Below are positions 1-12,823 of a stretch of 64,000 bases of DNA, piece after piece. A model generated the notes under the pieces. The model saw only the letters and a program-made list of their open reading frames with translations, was not told the origin of the DNA and searched no databases. The stretch is from HXMU1420-13 sp963691715 (GTDB taxonomy: Bacteria; Bacteroidota; Rhodothermia; Balneolales; Balneolaceae): NCBI GenBank assembly GCA_963691715.1, contig OY829281.1, positions 1,922,001 through 1,986,000 of the forward strand, read 5' to 3'. The position numbers and the translations under genes were made by a program. Within the stretch, counting starts at the first letter, position 1, and every line of letters begins with the position of its first letter.

Positions 1-169
1 GACCATCATCGCAATTTATATAGGCATCTCCTGTACCATTTCCGTTATCCACAATATAATAATCGCAACCATTAGCACGAAAATGGCATACTCCTGCAGC
101 TAACAAAGAAACAAAAGTCAAATTCGTTATTATTACAAAAACCAAAATAACTAATATTTTTTTCTTCAT
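1..169 (-). CDS. Small secreted protein, 3' part outside window
   Basis: An ATG on the minus strand at 169 opens a frame that stays open to the window edge (56 codons visible). The first 25 residues are a clear signal peptide: an MKKK start, then a hydrophobic run ending near LLAAG. After it come three cysteines (CHF, GCDYY, NCDDG) in a short polar stretch. The family is not recognised. The cysteine spacing suggests a small exported, perhaps disulfide-bonded protein, but the C-terminus cannot be seen. The gene lies downstream of the rRNA terminator in the same direction, so it probably has its own promoter in 180-340. Confidence 0.5.
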   Translation of the reverse strand, partial: MKKKILVILVFVIITNLTFVSLLAAGVCHFRANGCDYYIVDNGNGTGDAYINCDDG

Positions 170-344
170 TTTATTCTATGCTTTAATTACGATTATAATT
201 GTGTTGGAGAAGAATTTGCTCTGCTCATCTTATCCAACATAAAAAAAAAAAACGAAATCAAAATTTTCTTAGCTCTAATATATTGGTACTGAATTTGATG
301 AATGTAAGTAGATAATAACTAACTCACGTGGCAGATATTATAAA

Positions 345-377
345 CAAAAAAACCCCGATCTAAGGAAGACGGGGTTT
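345..377 (-). terminator. Rho-independent terminator of the rRNA operon
   Basis: Arms AACCCCG and CGGGGTT flank a loop. Read on the minus strand, the hairpin is followed by a run of seven T. It sits just past the 3' end of the 5S gene, where the rRNA transcript should end. Confidence 0.85.
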
Positions 378-387
378 TAAAAAAAGG

Positions 388-497
388 GAGAGGCGGCGAC
401 CTACTCTACCGCTGTTGCAGTACCATCGGCGCTGCAGGGCTTAACGTCCGTGTTCGGGATGGGAACGGGTGGGGCCCCTGCGCAATAGCCACCTCAA
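388..497 (-). rRNA. rrf: 5S ribosomal RNA
   Basis: The minus strand carries the conserved 5S core: CCCATCCCGAACACGG-type loop sequence, the GTTAAGCCCTGCAGCGCCGATGG segment of the middle domain, and closing helix I formed by GAGGTGGC at the 5' end with GCCGCCTC at the 3' end. It lies about 110 bases downstream of the 23S gene and is followed at once by a terminator, as expected for the last gene of an rRNA operon. End positions are good to a few bases. Confidence 0.95.
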
Positions 498-616
498 TAA
501 GATCAATAAAAAAGATGCTTTGACATGATGCTGCCCCTAAGGGCAGACACTAGCAAGCCAGTGTAGACAAGTAAGAGCGGCTTGCGCCCGAGCCTTCGGG
601 TGGTGCAAGCTCTATA

Positions 617-3505
<2,889 letters not shown>

Positions 3506-3824
3506 TATAGAACTTGCACGACCCGTCTTTCGCAAGACAGCCCGCGCGCAGCTTCAAGGTTATTCTTGTGGTCCCAACTTGCGTCGGGATACCTTTGGCG
3601 CATGGCGCGCACTCGCACGCCATACTGAGCCAAATACCATTGCTGGTATCTAACTACTTTTTACTCATTACTTGTTCATCATGTCAAAGAACCCATTGGG
3701 CAAGCATCAGTCTGGCTGAACTTGCTCAATGATACCAAGTTACCTTGGCACACTCTTAATTAAGCACCGGGAAGCCTCGCCTTCCGCTCACTACTCAATC
3801 CATCAATACATCAAAAAAAATCTG

Positions 3825-3898
3825 TGGAGCTACAGGGATTCGAACCCTGGACCCCTGCCTTGCAAAGGCAGTGCTCTAGCCAGCTGAGCTATAGCCCC
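3825..3898 (-). tRNA. tRNA-Ala (anticodon TGC)
   Basis: 74-nt cloverleaf on the minus strand: acceptor GGGGCTA paired with TAGCTCC, D-arm GCTCAGCTGG, anticodon loop CTTTGCAAG with TGC, and T-arm GGTTCGAATCC. The CCA end is not encoded. It sits in the 16S-23S spacer four bases from tRNA-Ile, the usual bacterial arrangement. Confidence 0.95.
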
Positions 3899-3902
3899 TT
3901 CT

Positions 3903-3979
<77 letters not shown>

Positions 3980-4123
3980 CACTCGGGTTTGCAGCCACAG
4001 TGGCCGCGCTCTGCCGCCGCTTGCGCTGCTATTGTAAAGAATAAAACAGATTGCTTGTAACGAACTAAACGTAAGATCTCGTCGCTGCCACAGCATTACC
4101 GCTGCAGCCAACAGGCTCTCCGT

Positions 4124-5659
<1,536 letters not shown>

Positions 5660-5850
5660 AATTTCTAAATTATATACTCTGTGAGCCTAATCCTACGCTC
5701 TCTTCCATTCAAAAGAATTTCCAAGCTATCTCTAGCTCGCACAAACAATCTGTTCTATTCTCTATCAATATTTCAAATAACAAACTTTCTTTAGATAAAA
5801 AAAGCTGATCAAAATCCATATTTTGATCAGCCATTTCATTTCCTTGAAAG
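5660..5850 (-). promoter_or_regulatory. rRNA leader with boxA-like segment
   Basis: This is the untranslated leader between the candidate rRNA promoter and 16S. Read on the minus strand, 5766-5785 gives GTTATTTGAAATATTGA, close to the GTTCTTTGA(C/A)ATATTG element I recall from Bacteroidota rRNA leaders, taken there as the boxA antitermination signal. Between it and 16S lies the upstream arm of the processing stalk (5742-5754). The boxA assignment is by resemblance only. Confidence 0.45.
5797..5831 (-). terminator. Terminator-like hairpin in the rRNA leader
   Basis: Perfect 11-bp inverted repeat GCTGATCAAAA (5804-5814) and TTTTGATCAGC (5821-5831) with a 6-base loop. On the minus strand it is followed by TTTTTTTATC, the form of an intrinsic terminator. 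It lies about 20 bases after the predicted rRNA start and before the boxA-like segment. It could be an attenuator that antitermination must override, or the end signal of a transcript arriving from the small gene at 6005-6316. Confidence 0.6.
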
Positions 5851-5855
5851 GATTA

Positions 5856-5888
5856 TAAAGGTACAGCTAAGATGGGAAAGAAGGCAAG
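5856..5888 (-). promoter_or_regulatory. Candidate rRNA operon promoter
   Basis: On the minus strand TACCTTTA (5856-5863) matches the Bacteroidota -7 element TAnnTTTG at seven of eight positions. CTTG (5885-5888) sits 21 bases upstream, where the -33 TTTG is expected. An A/T-rich inverted repeat lies directly upstream, as an UP-like element might. It is assigned by motif and position only. Confidence 0.45.
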
Positions 5889-5929
5889 TTTTTATTTAAA
5901 AAAAATTCACTTTTTTTTAAATAAAAACT
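5887..5929. repeat. 19-bp perfect A/T-rich inverted repeat
   Basis: Left arm 5887-5905 and right arm 5911-5929 are exact reverse complements over 19 bases around the spacer TTCAC. Apart from the outermost AG/CT and the spacer the repeat is all A and T. It lies directly upstream of the candidate rRNA promoter and downstream of the gene ending at 6005. Possible roles are an UP-like element, a protein-binding palindrome or a weak bidirectional terminator; the sequence does not decide. Confidence 0.6.
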
Positions 5930-6004
5930 AATCCATTCTGTAAGCATCAAAAGTATTTTTTTAGCTTTTCAATGATTTGATAAAATAACTTATCAAACAC
6001 TTAA

Positions 6005-6316
6005 TTAACCTAACATATACTTGTACAAAATTAACATTAACCAAAATATAAATCCGAAAACTAAAATTAATAAAAAGTAAAGGACTTTTGCTTTATTACG
6101 ATTATTTGAAATCGAAATATCGGTTTCTGAACTGGATAATGAATACTCAGTAAAATATCTACTTAGTAAAAGATGGGGAGGTACAGTAATAATTACTATA
6201 CCCACCCAACTAATCACTATTTCAAAAAAACTATACTGTCTAAAAACTACTAGAAGAAAACTTGATATGAGTAGACATATTGCTACTACTATCTTTTTTC
6301 GAGTTAGATTCGCCAT
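6005..6316 (-). CDS. Small three-helix membrane protein, unknown function
   Basis: The 103-residue frame has a basic start (MANLTRKK), hydrophobic segments at about residues 8-25, 29-50 and 77-101, and a polar loop rich in Ser, Asn and charged residues at about 54-75. This predicts an inner-membrane protein with three helices. I do not recognise the family. An AAGGAG lies upstream, but about 17 bases from the ATG, too far to be a convincing ribosome site. Composition matches the neighbours. It stands alone between the rRNA operon and a decayed gene. Confidence 0.5.
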   Translation of the reverse strand: MANLTRKKIVVAICLLISSFLLVVFRQYSFFEIVISWVGIVIITVPPHLLLSRYFTEYSLSSSETDISISNNRNKAKVLYFLLILVFGFIFWLMLILYKYMLG

Positions 6317-6436
6317 AGTATATTCTATTAATTCTCCTTAAATATTTCGAGACTAATACTTGAAGAACCAACATTAACATTAAAACAATCCCATCTATAA
6401 GATTAAAATATTAATGTATAAATGTATCACCTCTAT

Positions 6437-6796
6437 TTACTTTAGGCAATACTCAAAACTAACTTTTACTAGGTTGTTGTTTTCCAAGTTCACAAACTGA
6501 TTTCTATGCAATTTTTTTCTACTTAATTCTAAAAAATGCGATAACCCCAATAATCCAAATTTTTTGAGATCATACACTTTCTTGAAACAACAGGAAAGAC
6601 GTAATAATACACACTATCATGCCCAAAATAAAAGCCAACACATTTCCAATCGATCGTATGATAAGCATCATATTTCAGCTGATACTGTAAAAACGGATAT
6701 CGTCATTCCAACCACAAATGAAATATAGCCGAGTTGAACGAATCCTTGACAAAACTATAACACCAAAAAAACAGTTGATGATTTATTTTTGAACAT
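6437..6796 (-). pseudogene. Probable decayed small membrane-protein gene
   Basis: On the minus strand from ATG at 6796, three consecutive frames give protein-like pieces that join end to end. The first begins MFKNKSSTVFLVL, has a TAG, then continues in the same frame through a hydrophobic stretch (GYISFVVGMTISVFTVSAE) to TGA. A second frame takes over with MMLIIRSIGNVLAFILGMIV and another hydrophobic helix. A third frame carries KVYDLKKFGLLGL and continues for about 47 open codons to TAA at 6437. The pattern fits one gene of about 115-120 residues with one nonsense and two frameshift changes. No family is recognised, so this is an inference from coding-like remnants. The rest of 6317-6912 shows nothing else I can support. 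Confidence 0.35.
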
Positions 6797-6912
6797 ATGA
6801 GGATGTTTTATACGAAACCTCGACTTAGATTAATATATTTTAAAACAAAGACAGAACCATTAAACTCATCTATTTTACAAATAAATTTTGTTCTATATAT
6901 TTTTCAATCTGT

Positions 6913-7644
6913 TCATCTACTGCGTTCTGGATCCTCTTCAAATTGTTTAAATAACTTCACCCCCAAATACATCAATGGAGTGTCTATTAATGCAAAGGAA
7001 AATTTAAAGAGATAAGAATTTATAATAAGTATGATGAGAGCCCCAATTGTGTTGATATTTTCTCCCAAATTACCTGCTAGATATAGAATAGTTAAGATTG
7101 CAGTTGAATCTACAAGTTGACTTACCGTGGTAGAAGCATTGTTCCTAAGCCATAAATGTTTTCCTTTTGTTTTCTTTTTCCAAAAATGGAAAAGTCGCAC
7201 ATCTACGCTTTGTGCCACCAAATATGCAATCATACTAGCAATAACATTACCAACCATGAACTGATACACACCATCAAATAAATCTAAGCCCCCACTTACT
7301 CCCGCAGCATTGGGTAGCCAATGATTCACCGTCATCAAAAAAAGCATAAATACATTCATTGCAAAACCGACCCAAACTACTAACTGTGCTTTTTTACGAC
7401 CAAAAAGTTCAGAAATAAGATCAGTTGCTAAAAAAGTAAAGGGATAAGCAACTACGCCTGCAGGTACACTCATTGTATACACCGAACCATCACGTACAAG
7501 CTCTGGTATTATATGCAGCCAACTTGGAAGATTTATTGAAAATATTGTTACAAACTTGGTTGTTCCAATTACATTACCTAAAACGAGTGAGGTTAGGAAA
7601 ACCCCTGTGAGCGTTAAAAATAGAGCGTCGCGTTTATGACTCAT
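6913..7644 (-). CDS. yhhQ: Queuosine precursor transporter (YhhQ/VUT family)
   Basis: Inner-membrane transporter family that imports queuine/preQ-type precursors of the tRNA base queuosine. The 243 residues carry the family's signature region ATDLISELFGRKKA near residues 75-88 and a later conserved stretch from NVIASMIAYLVAQSVDVRLF to the WLRNNASTTVSQLVDS segment. About six hydrophobic helices are visible, and the length is usual for the family. It is transcribed away from the TetR gene at 7759 across a 114-base divergent gap. Substrate is assigned by family; the exact precursor cannot be read from sequence. Confidence 0.88.
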   Translation of the reverse strand: MSHKRDALFLTLTGVFLTSLVLGNVIGTTKFVTIFSINLPSWLHIIPELVRDGSVYTMSVPAGVVAYPFTFLATDLISELFGRKKAQLVVWVGFAMNVFMLFLMTVNHWLPNAAGVSGGLDLFDGVYQFMVGNVIASMIAYLVAQSVDVRLFHFWKKKTKGKHLWLRNNASTTVSQLVDSTAILTILYLAGNLGENINTIGALIILIINSYLFKFSFALIDTPLMYLGVKLFKQFEEDPERSR

Positions 7645-7758
7645 TTTTTATGTTTTATTTGAAAATACAATTTGAACAGAATGGAATAAAATATGGTTAT
7701 AATTGCTGAATCAACTAAGAATACTCAAGGTTAGTTTCAATTCAATACTATTCAAACT

Positions 7759-8478
7759 ATGGACGCAGAAAAGATCAATAAGAAAATTGAAATCACATGG
7801 GCAGCGGTAGATATTTATCAAGAGAAAAAAAAGGTATCTATACCTGATCTAGTAAATAAAACGAACATTTCAGCCACTGAAATTTATCAATTATTCCCTA
7901 ATAAACAGGCAATACTTGCCTACTATTATCCTGCATTGGTACTTCAATATTGGGCAATGATTGAAGAAATAGAAGATTTTGAGAGTTACGCTATAGGCGA
8001 GAAGTTTTCAAATTTCATCTACACTATTTTTGACATGATGGGTGAAAAAGAGGCTTTCGTTACCGACACTTTCAACAAATACGTGTTTAAAAAAGGAAGT
8101 AAATCGAAATTTCATGAAGAAACAACCACGCTTTTCAAAGAGTTTTTAACAACTGATAGTAATATCGCTGTTAGTGCTGGTTTTTTTATGGGTGACATTT
8201 TTTATAAAACTCTGAGTTCACAATTTCTCTTTTTAATTCAATATTGGCTAAAAGATTCCTCTAAAGATAAAGACCGAACATTAGCACTTGCAGATAAATT
8301 ATCCTCATTTTTTGAGGAAATTGTGTACAATAAATCCATCGATAAGGGCTTTGATTTGCTAAAGTTTATATTTGGAAACAACGATATAGAGAGTTGGATA
8401 CCCAAATTTGATTTATGTTCATCAAAAAAAAATAAAACCGACCACATACAAGAAGAGGAAGAACATCAAGATGAGTGA
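7759..8478 (+). CDS. TetR-like transcriptional regulator
   Basis: 239 residues with an N-terminal helix-turn-helix at about residues 25-58 (SIPDLVNKTNISATEIYQLF, then PNKQAILAYYY), the usual TetR recognition-helix layout. An all-alpha C-terminal half would form the ligand/dimer domain, and the tail is acidic (QEEEEHQDE). Its stop codon overlaps the start of the ABC1-kinase gene by 8 bases, so the two are probably translated together and functionally linked. It likely also autoregulates from the divergent gap with yhhQ. No ligand can be proposed. Confidence 0.75.
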   Translation: MDAEKINKKIEITWAAVDIYQEKKKVSIPDLVNKTNISATEIYQLFPNKQAILAYYYPALVLQYWAMIEEIEDFESYAIGEKFSNFIYTIFDMMGEKEAFVTDTFNKYVFKKGSKSKFHEETTTLFKEFLTTDSNIAVSAGFFMGDIFYKTLSSQFLFLIQYWLKDSSKDKDRTLALADKLSSFFEEIVYNKSIDKGFDLLKFIFGNNDIESWIPKFDLCSSKKNKTDHIQEEEEHQDE

Positions 8479-9805
8479 TTTTCCATCATCAAAATTTGAG
8501 AGAAGTAAAATAATAGCCAAGACTGGCCTTAAGGTTGGTTCCAACTATGCACAAAGGTATCTAAAGAAAAAAGTGCTTGGCAAACATGAGGATTCCAAGG
8601 AATTTCATAAATCAAACGCTAACGAAGTGTTTAAAGAATTTACCAAACTTAGAGGAACCGCATTAAAGATCGCACAGGGGATGAGTATGGATAATGGATT
8701 CCTTCCCGAAGAATTTGCAGATGTAATGAGTCAGGCTCAATATTCGGTTCCTCCCATTAATAAGGCGTTGGTTAGAACTATCATCAAAAGAGAATTAGGA
8801 GATTATCCAGAGAAGATATTCGCGAAGTTCGATTCCCAAGCTTTTGCTGCAGCGTCTATCGGCCAGGTTCATAAGGCAGAATTAAGAGACGGGCGGAAAG
8901 TTGCAGTTAAAATTCAATATCCAAATGTTCGGGAGACCATTGGTTCAGATATGACTGTGGCCAAATCTTTAGCAAAGCGTATCATAAAAAAAGGAAGCGA
9001 TATTGATCCTTATTTTGACGAAATAAAAAATACCCTAATAGAAGAAACTGATTATATCCGTGAAGGTTCACAAATTGATGAATTTCGTAAGCGGTTTGAA
9101 AGTGAAACAATCATAATTCCTGAATGGATTCAAGAGTATAGTACTGAAAAAGTATTAACAATGACTTTTATTGAAGGTCGACACATGGCTGATTTTCTAA
9201 AAGAGAATCCATCTCAAGAAGAAAGAAACCATTTTGGGCAATTAATTTGGAACTTCTTCCACGAAGAATTACGTGTTGGCGGTGCGGTACATGCAGATAC
9301 ACATCCTGGTAATTTTCTTTTTACTTACGATGGAAAATTAGGAGTGATTGATTTCGGCTGTGTTAAATTATTTCCTGAAGAATTTTTTAGAAACTATCTG
9401 AAGCTACTACCCACCCATCTGGCAGACGATCAAGAAGCCATTCGTGATTTATATACTAAACTAGATGTAATAAATCCTGATGCCAAAGAACAAGATCGGG
9501 AGCTTGAGTATTATCACTTTGCTCGAAATTATGGCATCATGTTTTCCAAACCTTATCGATACGATACTTTTAATTTCGATAACCCTGCTTATGATGAAGA
9601 AATCCGCCACTTTACCAAAGAGGCGCCCTTATCCAATGAGCTTAGAGGTTCTAAGCATTTTCTTTACACGAGTCGTGTTCATACCGGTTTGTATAGTATT
9701 TTAATTAAAATGGGTGCTCAAATCGATACAACATGGGCCAAAGAGGTACTTACTGAATTATTAGATATGGAATTTGAACAATTCAAAGAACCTATTAATA
9801 CCTGA
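8471..9805 (+). CDS. ABC1/UbiB-type atypical kinase
   Basis: 444-residue member of the ABC1/AarF/UbiB kinase-like family, whose members support quinone or lipid metabolism. Visible motifs: KIAQ at residues 66-69 (the family's KxGQ position, with Ala in place of Gly), the Ala-rich loop AAASIGQ at 127-132, VAVK with Lys147, the HADTHPGN catalytic-loop motif and VIDFG near 300-320. I chose ATG 8471, inside the end of the TetR gene and preceded by AAGAGGAAG. A start 63 bases upstream would add a non-conserved basic stretch read out of frame through the TetR coding region. It ends directly against the convergent GtrA gene, with no base between the stops. Confidence 0.85.
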   Translation: MSDFPSSKFERSKIIAKTGLKVGSNYAQRYLKKKVLGKHEDSKEFHKSNANEVFKEFTKLRGTALKIAQGMSMDNGFLPEEFADVMSQAQYSVPPINKALVRTIIKRELGDYPEKIFAKFDSQAFAAASIGQVHKAELRDGRKVAVKIQYPNVRETIGSDMTVAKSLAKRIIKKGSDIDPYFDEIKNTLIEETDYIREGSQIDEFRKRFESETIIIPEWIQEYSTEKVLTMTFIEGRHMADFLKENPSQEERNHFGQLIWNFFHEELRVGGAVHADTHPGNFLFTYDGKLGVIDFGCVKLFPEEFFRNYLKLLPTHLADDQEAIRDLYTKLDVINPDAKEQDRELEYYHFARNYGIMFSKPYRYDTFNFDNPAYDEEIRHFTKEAPLSNELRGSKHFLYTSRVHTGLYSILIKMGAQIDTTWAKEVLTELLDMEFEQFKEPINT

Positions 9806-10234
9806 TTACAATCTTACTCTATGTTCAAAGGAATACTGCTTCGTATAATAATTGAACAAAAAGAAAACGGCTGTTATTAATAGCTTAATGAATAGCGGAT
9901 GAGTATTAAAAAAGGGAAAACTAGTTAACCATTGAGCGAAAATGCTTGATAGCATTATAGAAATTAGTGAAAAACTAATGGACCACCTCAAGGAAGAAGC
10001 AAGTCCTCTAATTTTCTGAAAAATTAGATTTCTCTGAATGATAAAGTTTGAGGCAATACTAATAGATAGCGCAATAGCTTGAAGAGCGCCAATTTCTAAT
10101 CCCAAATTAGCCCACAGAAGACCAAAAAAAATTGCATAATCCAAGCAAGTAGAAAACAAAGAGCCCAGTCCAAATTTTACTTTTGGAATAATATATTTCT
10201 GTAAAAAAGAGGGAGTATCTTTTTCAGTTTCCAT
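9806..10234 (-). CDS. GtrA-like membrane protein
   Basis: 142 residues with four hydrophobic helices (about 23-44, 48-66, 82-103, 112-130) and the GtrA-type pattern KFGLGSLFSTCLDYAIFFGL at the first helix and NFIIQRNLIF after the second. GtrA proteins are small inner-membrane proteins often tied to polyprenyl-linked sugar transfer to surface polymers. No glycosyltransferase partner lies next to it here, so the pathway is unknown. Its stop abuts the stop of the convergent kinase gene. Confidence 0.8.
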   Translation of the reverse strand: METEKDTPSFLQKYIIPKVKFGLGSLFSTCLDYAIFFGLLWANLGLEIGALQAIALSISIASNFIIQRNLIFQKIRGLASSLRWSISFSLISIMLSSIFAQWLTSFPFFNTHPLFIKLLITAVFFLFNYYTKQYSFEHRVRL

Positions 10235-10307
10235 TAAAAACAGTAAATCATAGATACATGTAACATAACCTTTATTGCTCTGTGATAAATGAGAGATTCA
10301 GGTACAT

Positions 10308-10343
10308 AAAAAAAGACTCGAACTATAATTTCCGAGTCTTTTT
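10308..10343 (-). terminator. Rho-independent terminator after hflC
   Basis: Arms AAAAAGACTCG and CGAGTCTTTTT surround a 12-base loop, with T runs on both strands. It lies 22 bases past the hflC stop, so it should end the hflK-hflC transcript; being symmetric, it may also work in the other direction. Confidence 0.85.
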
Positions 10344-10364
10344 AATTTTTGTTCTTAACTGATT

Positions 10365-11312
10365 TTAATCATCAATAGAATTTAAGTATTTGTAAAACTC
10401 ACTGTTGGTTGAAATGATAAGTGAAGTTTCAGAATCAATCGTATTTGTGTAAGCTTCCATACTCTTTGTAAAGCTATATAGATCGCGCGCTGCTGAATTA
10501 CGATTATATGCCGCATTGTATATAGCTGCTGCCTCTGCATCTGCACGACCTCTAATGGTTTCTGCTTCACGAAAAGCTTCTGATTGAATTCTTAACAATT
10601 CACGTTCTTTTTCTCCGGTAATCCTTGACGCTTCACCTTGACCTTCCGATCTAAATTTATCAGCAATTCGATTCCGCTCGGAGATCATTCGCTCATATAC
10701 CGTACGTCGTACTTCCTCAGCATAATTGATTCTTTTGAATCGGAAATCCAGAATCTCAATGCCAAGATCTTCAGCTCTTTCGTTAGCTAGTTTAACAATT
10801 TGATCTTGTATAGCTCCACGGCCCACCAATATTTTTTGTAACGAATCCTGCTGTATATCGGCAATCAATCCATCTTGAGATGCTTCTCTATTCGTACTGC
10901 GAATTAATTCTACAAGATCATTTCCAGCAACGGCGTTTCGCGTTTCACCATCAAGAATATCATCTAAACGAGATTGAGCCCCTCGTTCATTACCTAATCG
11001 CTCGAAATATTTCAATGGATCGGTTATCTGCCATCTAGCATACGTATCAACAAAAATGAATACTTTGTCTTTTGTTGGAACTTGGTTCGGGTCTCCATCC
11101 CATTCTAAATAACGCTTTTCGAAATAATTCGCTTTTTGCAAAAACGGAATTTTCGCTTTTAATCCTGGCTCTGTAATTGCAACTCCTTGGGGTTCTCCAA
11201 ATTGAGTAATGATTACTTGCTCTTGTTCATTAACGATATAAAAAACTTGACCTGCAAGAAGTGCGATTCCACCTAATATTACAAGTAATAAAATACCTTT
11301 CATTTCTTTCAT
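10365..11312 (-). CDS. hflC: HflC, SPFH-domain protease modulator
   Basis: 315 residues: an N-terminal membrane helix (about 6-24), then an SPFH/band-7 domain with the HflC-type opening QVFYIVNEQEQVIITQFGEP, and a C-terminal coiled-coil rich in Glu, Arg and Ala. With HflK it forms a large membrane complex that surrounds the FtsH protease and limits its attack on membrane proteins. It follows hflK by 15 bases in the same operon, the conserved arrangement. RFKRINYAEEVRRTVYERM is the typical HflC stretch before the coiled coil. Confidence 0.93.
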   Translation of the reverse strand: MKEMKGILLLVILGGIALLAGQVFYIVNEQEQVIITQFGEPQGVAITEPGLKAKIPFLQKANYFEKRYLEWDGDPNQVPTKDKVFIFVDTYARWQITDPLKYFERLGNERGAQSRLDDILDGETRNAVAGNDLVELIRSTNREASQDGLIADIQQDSLQKILVGRGAIQDQIVKLANERAEDLGIEILDFRFKRINYAEEVRRTVYERMISERNRIADKFRSEGQGEASRITGEKERELLRIQSEAFREAETIRGRADAEAAAIYNAAYNRNSAARDLYSFTKSMEAYTNTIDSETSLIISTNSEFYKYLNSIDD

Positions 11313-11327
11313 CTTTCTATCTCCTGA

Positions 11328-12323
11328 TTAATTATTACTTGTTGTTTTGCGCGCGCCTTCCATCTGCATTTGAAGTAGTGGAATTACCGAATTCCCTTCT
11401 TCATCTGTAATGATTTTCTGTCCCATTTTTGGGAGAATTTCTTCCATCGTTTCTAAGAAAATACGTCGCTTTGTCACTTCAGGAGCTTTAACATATTCCT
11501 CATACAAATCATTAAAACGAGAAACTTCACCTTGAGCAGTATTGACTCTATTTAATGCATACCCTTCTGCTTGTTGTATGGTTTGCTCCGCCTCACCTGC
11601 TGCACGAGGTACTACTCGGTTATAATCAGCACGAGCTTGATTGATTAAAGTCTCGCGTTGCTGTTCTGCCTCATTTACACCATTATAAGATGGCTTAACA
11701 GGATCTGGTGGGTTTGCATCTTGCAATACAACCTGCTCAATTTTGATACCCATTTCATATTCGTTTGTAATAGCTTGTAATACAACTTCCATCTCCGAAG
11801 CCACTTCGGCTCGACCTACAGTTAACACTTCGTCTACGGTACGATCACCTACTATTTGTCGCATTGCAGCTTCAGATAAATCTCTAAGTGTGTCATCAAT
11901 ATTTCTAACCTTAAAAAGGTAATTGTAAGGGTTGTCAATTCTAAACTGCACTACCCACTCCACATCGCCAAGGTTAAGATCGCCTGTGAGCATTAACGAT
12001 TCACCTTGATATCCTGCTTTGCGATATGTTGAATTAACCCCAGCTGATGTGGTTCTGTAACCAAATTCTTGCTTTAATTGTCTTTGAACAGGTACAAATT
12101 GGACCTGATCAACAAAAGGAATTTTAAAGTTTAATCCCGGACGAGCCTCACTTACATATTCCCCAAATCTTGTTATTACGCCTACTTCTTCAGTTTCCAC
12201 AGTAAATACAGAAGAGAATGCTGCTGCGGCCACAATAAATCCAATAATTAAAAGCCGGATATTTTGTGTAATCTTCTCAAACTGCGGTGGCATTTTGAAA
12301 TCGAAATTTGCTTCTTGAGCCAT
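11328..12323 (-). CDS. hflK: HflK, SPFH-domain protease modulator
   Basis: 331 residues: short N-terminal cytoplasmic segment, one membrane helix (about 25-43), SPFH domain starting TVETEEVGVITRFGEYVSEA, the DLSEAAMRQIVGDRTVDEVL signature near 150-168, and a Gln/Ala/Glu-rich coiled coil with VVPRAAGEAEQTIQQAEGYA. Length and domain order match HflK rather than a stomatin. It is the first gene of the hflK-hflC pair; the promoter should lie in the 500-base gap upstream. Confidence 0.93.
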   Translation of the reverse strand: MAQEANFDFKMPPQFEKITQNIRLLIIGFIVAAAAFSSVFTVETEEVGVITRFGEYVSEARPGLNFKIPFVDQVQFVPVQRQLKQEFGYRTTSAGVNSTYRKAGYQGESLMLTGDLNLGDVEWVVQFRIDNPYNYLFKVRNIDDTLRDLSEAAMRQIVGDRTVDEVLTVGRAEVASEMEVVLQAITNEYEMGIKIEQVVLQDANPPDPVKPSYNGVNEAEQQRETLINQARADYNRVVPRAAGEAEQTIQQAEGYALNRVNTAQGEVSRFNDLYEEYVKAPEVTKRRIFLETMEEILPKMGQKIITDEEGNSVIPLLQMQMEGARKTTSNN

Positions 12324-12823
12324 ATTTGATTGTTTTTAATTGTTGATTAGTTGATTCTTAAGATACAGTTCCAAAGATCAAGCCAAAGAAATAATATTGT
12401 GCTAAACTGACAGTCTAATATTCTTCTTGATGAATTCATCATGGAATATCCCATAAATTAAATTGTTCATGGATTTAAAATCTCCTTTTCTTCTGACTGT
12501 ATGGAATAGTTTACATTCGTATTCTATCTATCATACCTAAAATCCGTCTATGTAATTTATTTAAGGGTTGCCTTACCTATTTCGAACGAATATAATAGAA
12601 ATATGGCGTTTTTTTTCTAATTATATCGTTCCGAACAATATCATTAACCATGATGCTCGGTTGAGGGTTTAATTATACCTTAGCCTGACAGATGCGTCAG
12701 AATTTCATCTTACCGTGAATTATATTGAAAGAATTAAATTTTGAACTTATCACAAGATTCAGAATTTTACTGTCTAGGGTAATCTTAAGTATGATTGTAA
12801 TTTTTTAGCTTTTTAATGTAATA
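12324..12823. other. 500-base divergent intergenic region
   Basis: This A/T-rich gap separates hflK from the serine-hydrolase gene. I see no open frame of protein-like composition and no RNA gene. Two related near-palindromes, TTCGAACGAA at about 12577 and CGTTCCGAACAA at about 12628, could be binding sites, but the match is too weak to assign. Promoters for both flanking genes must lie here. Confidence 0.4.

Noticed and set aside
6797..7015. 72-codon plus-strand frame overlapping the yhhQ end
   Set aside because: Overlaps the end of yhhQ antisense, no recognisable features, and composition like shadow translation.
8408..8470. Upstream extension of the ABC1-kinase frame
   Set aside because: It would read 21 codons out of frame through the TetR end; the ATG at 8471 has a ribosome site and the family-like start.
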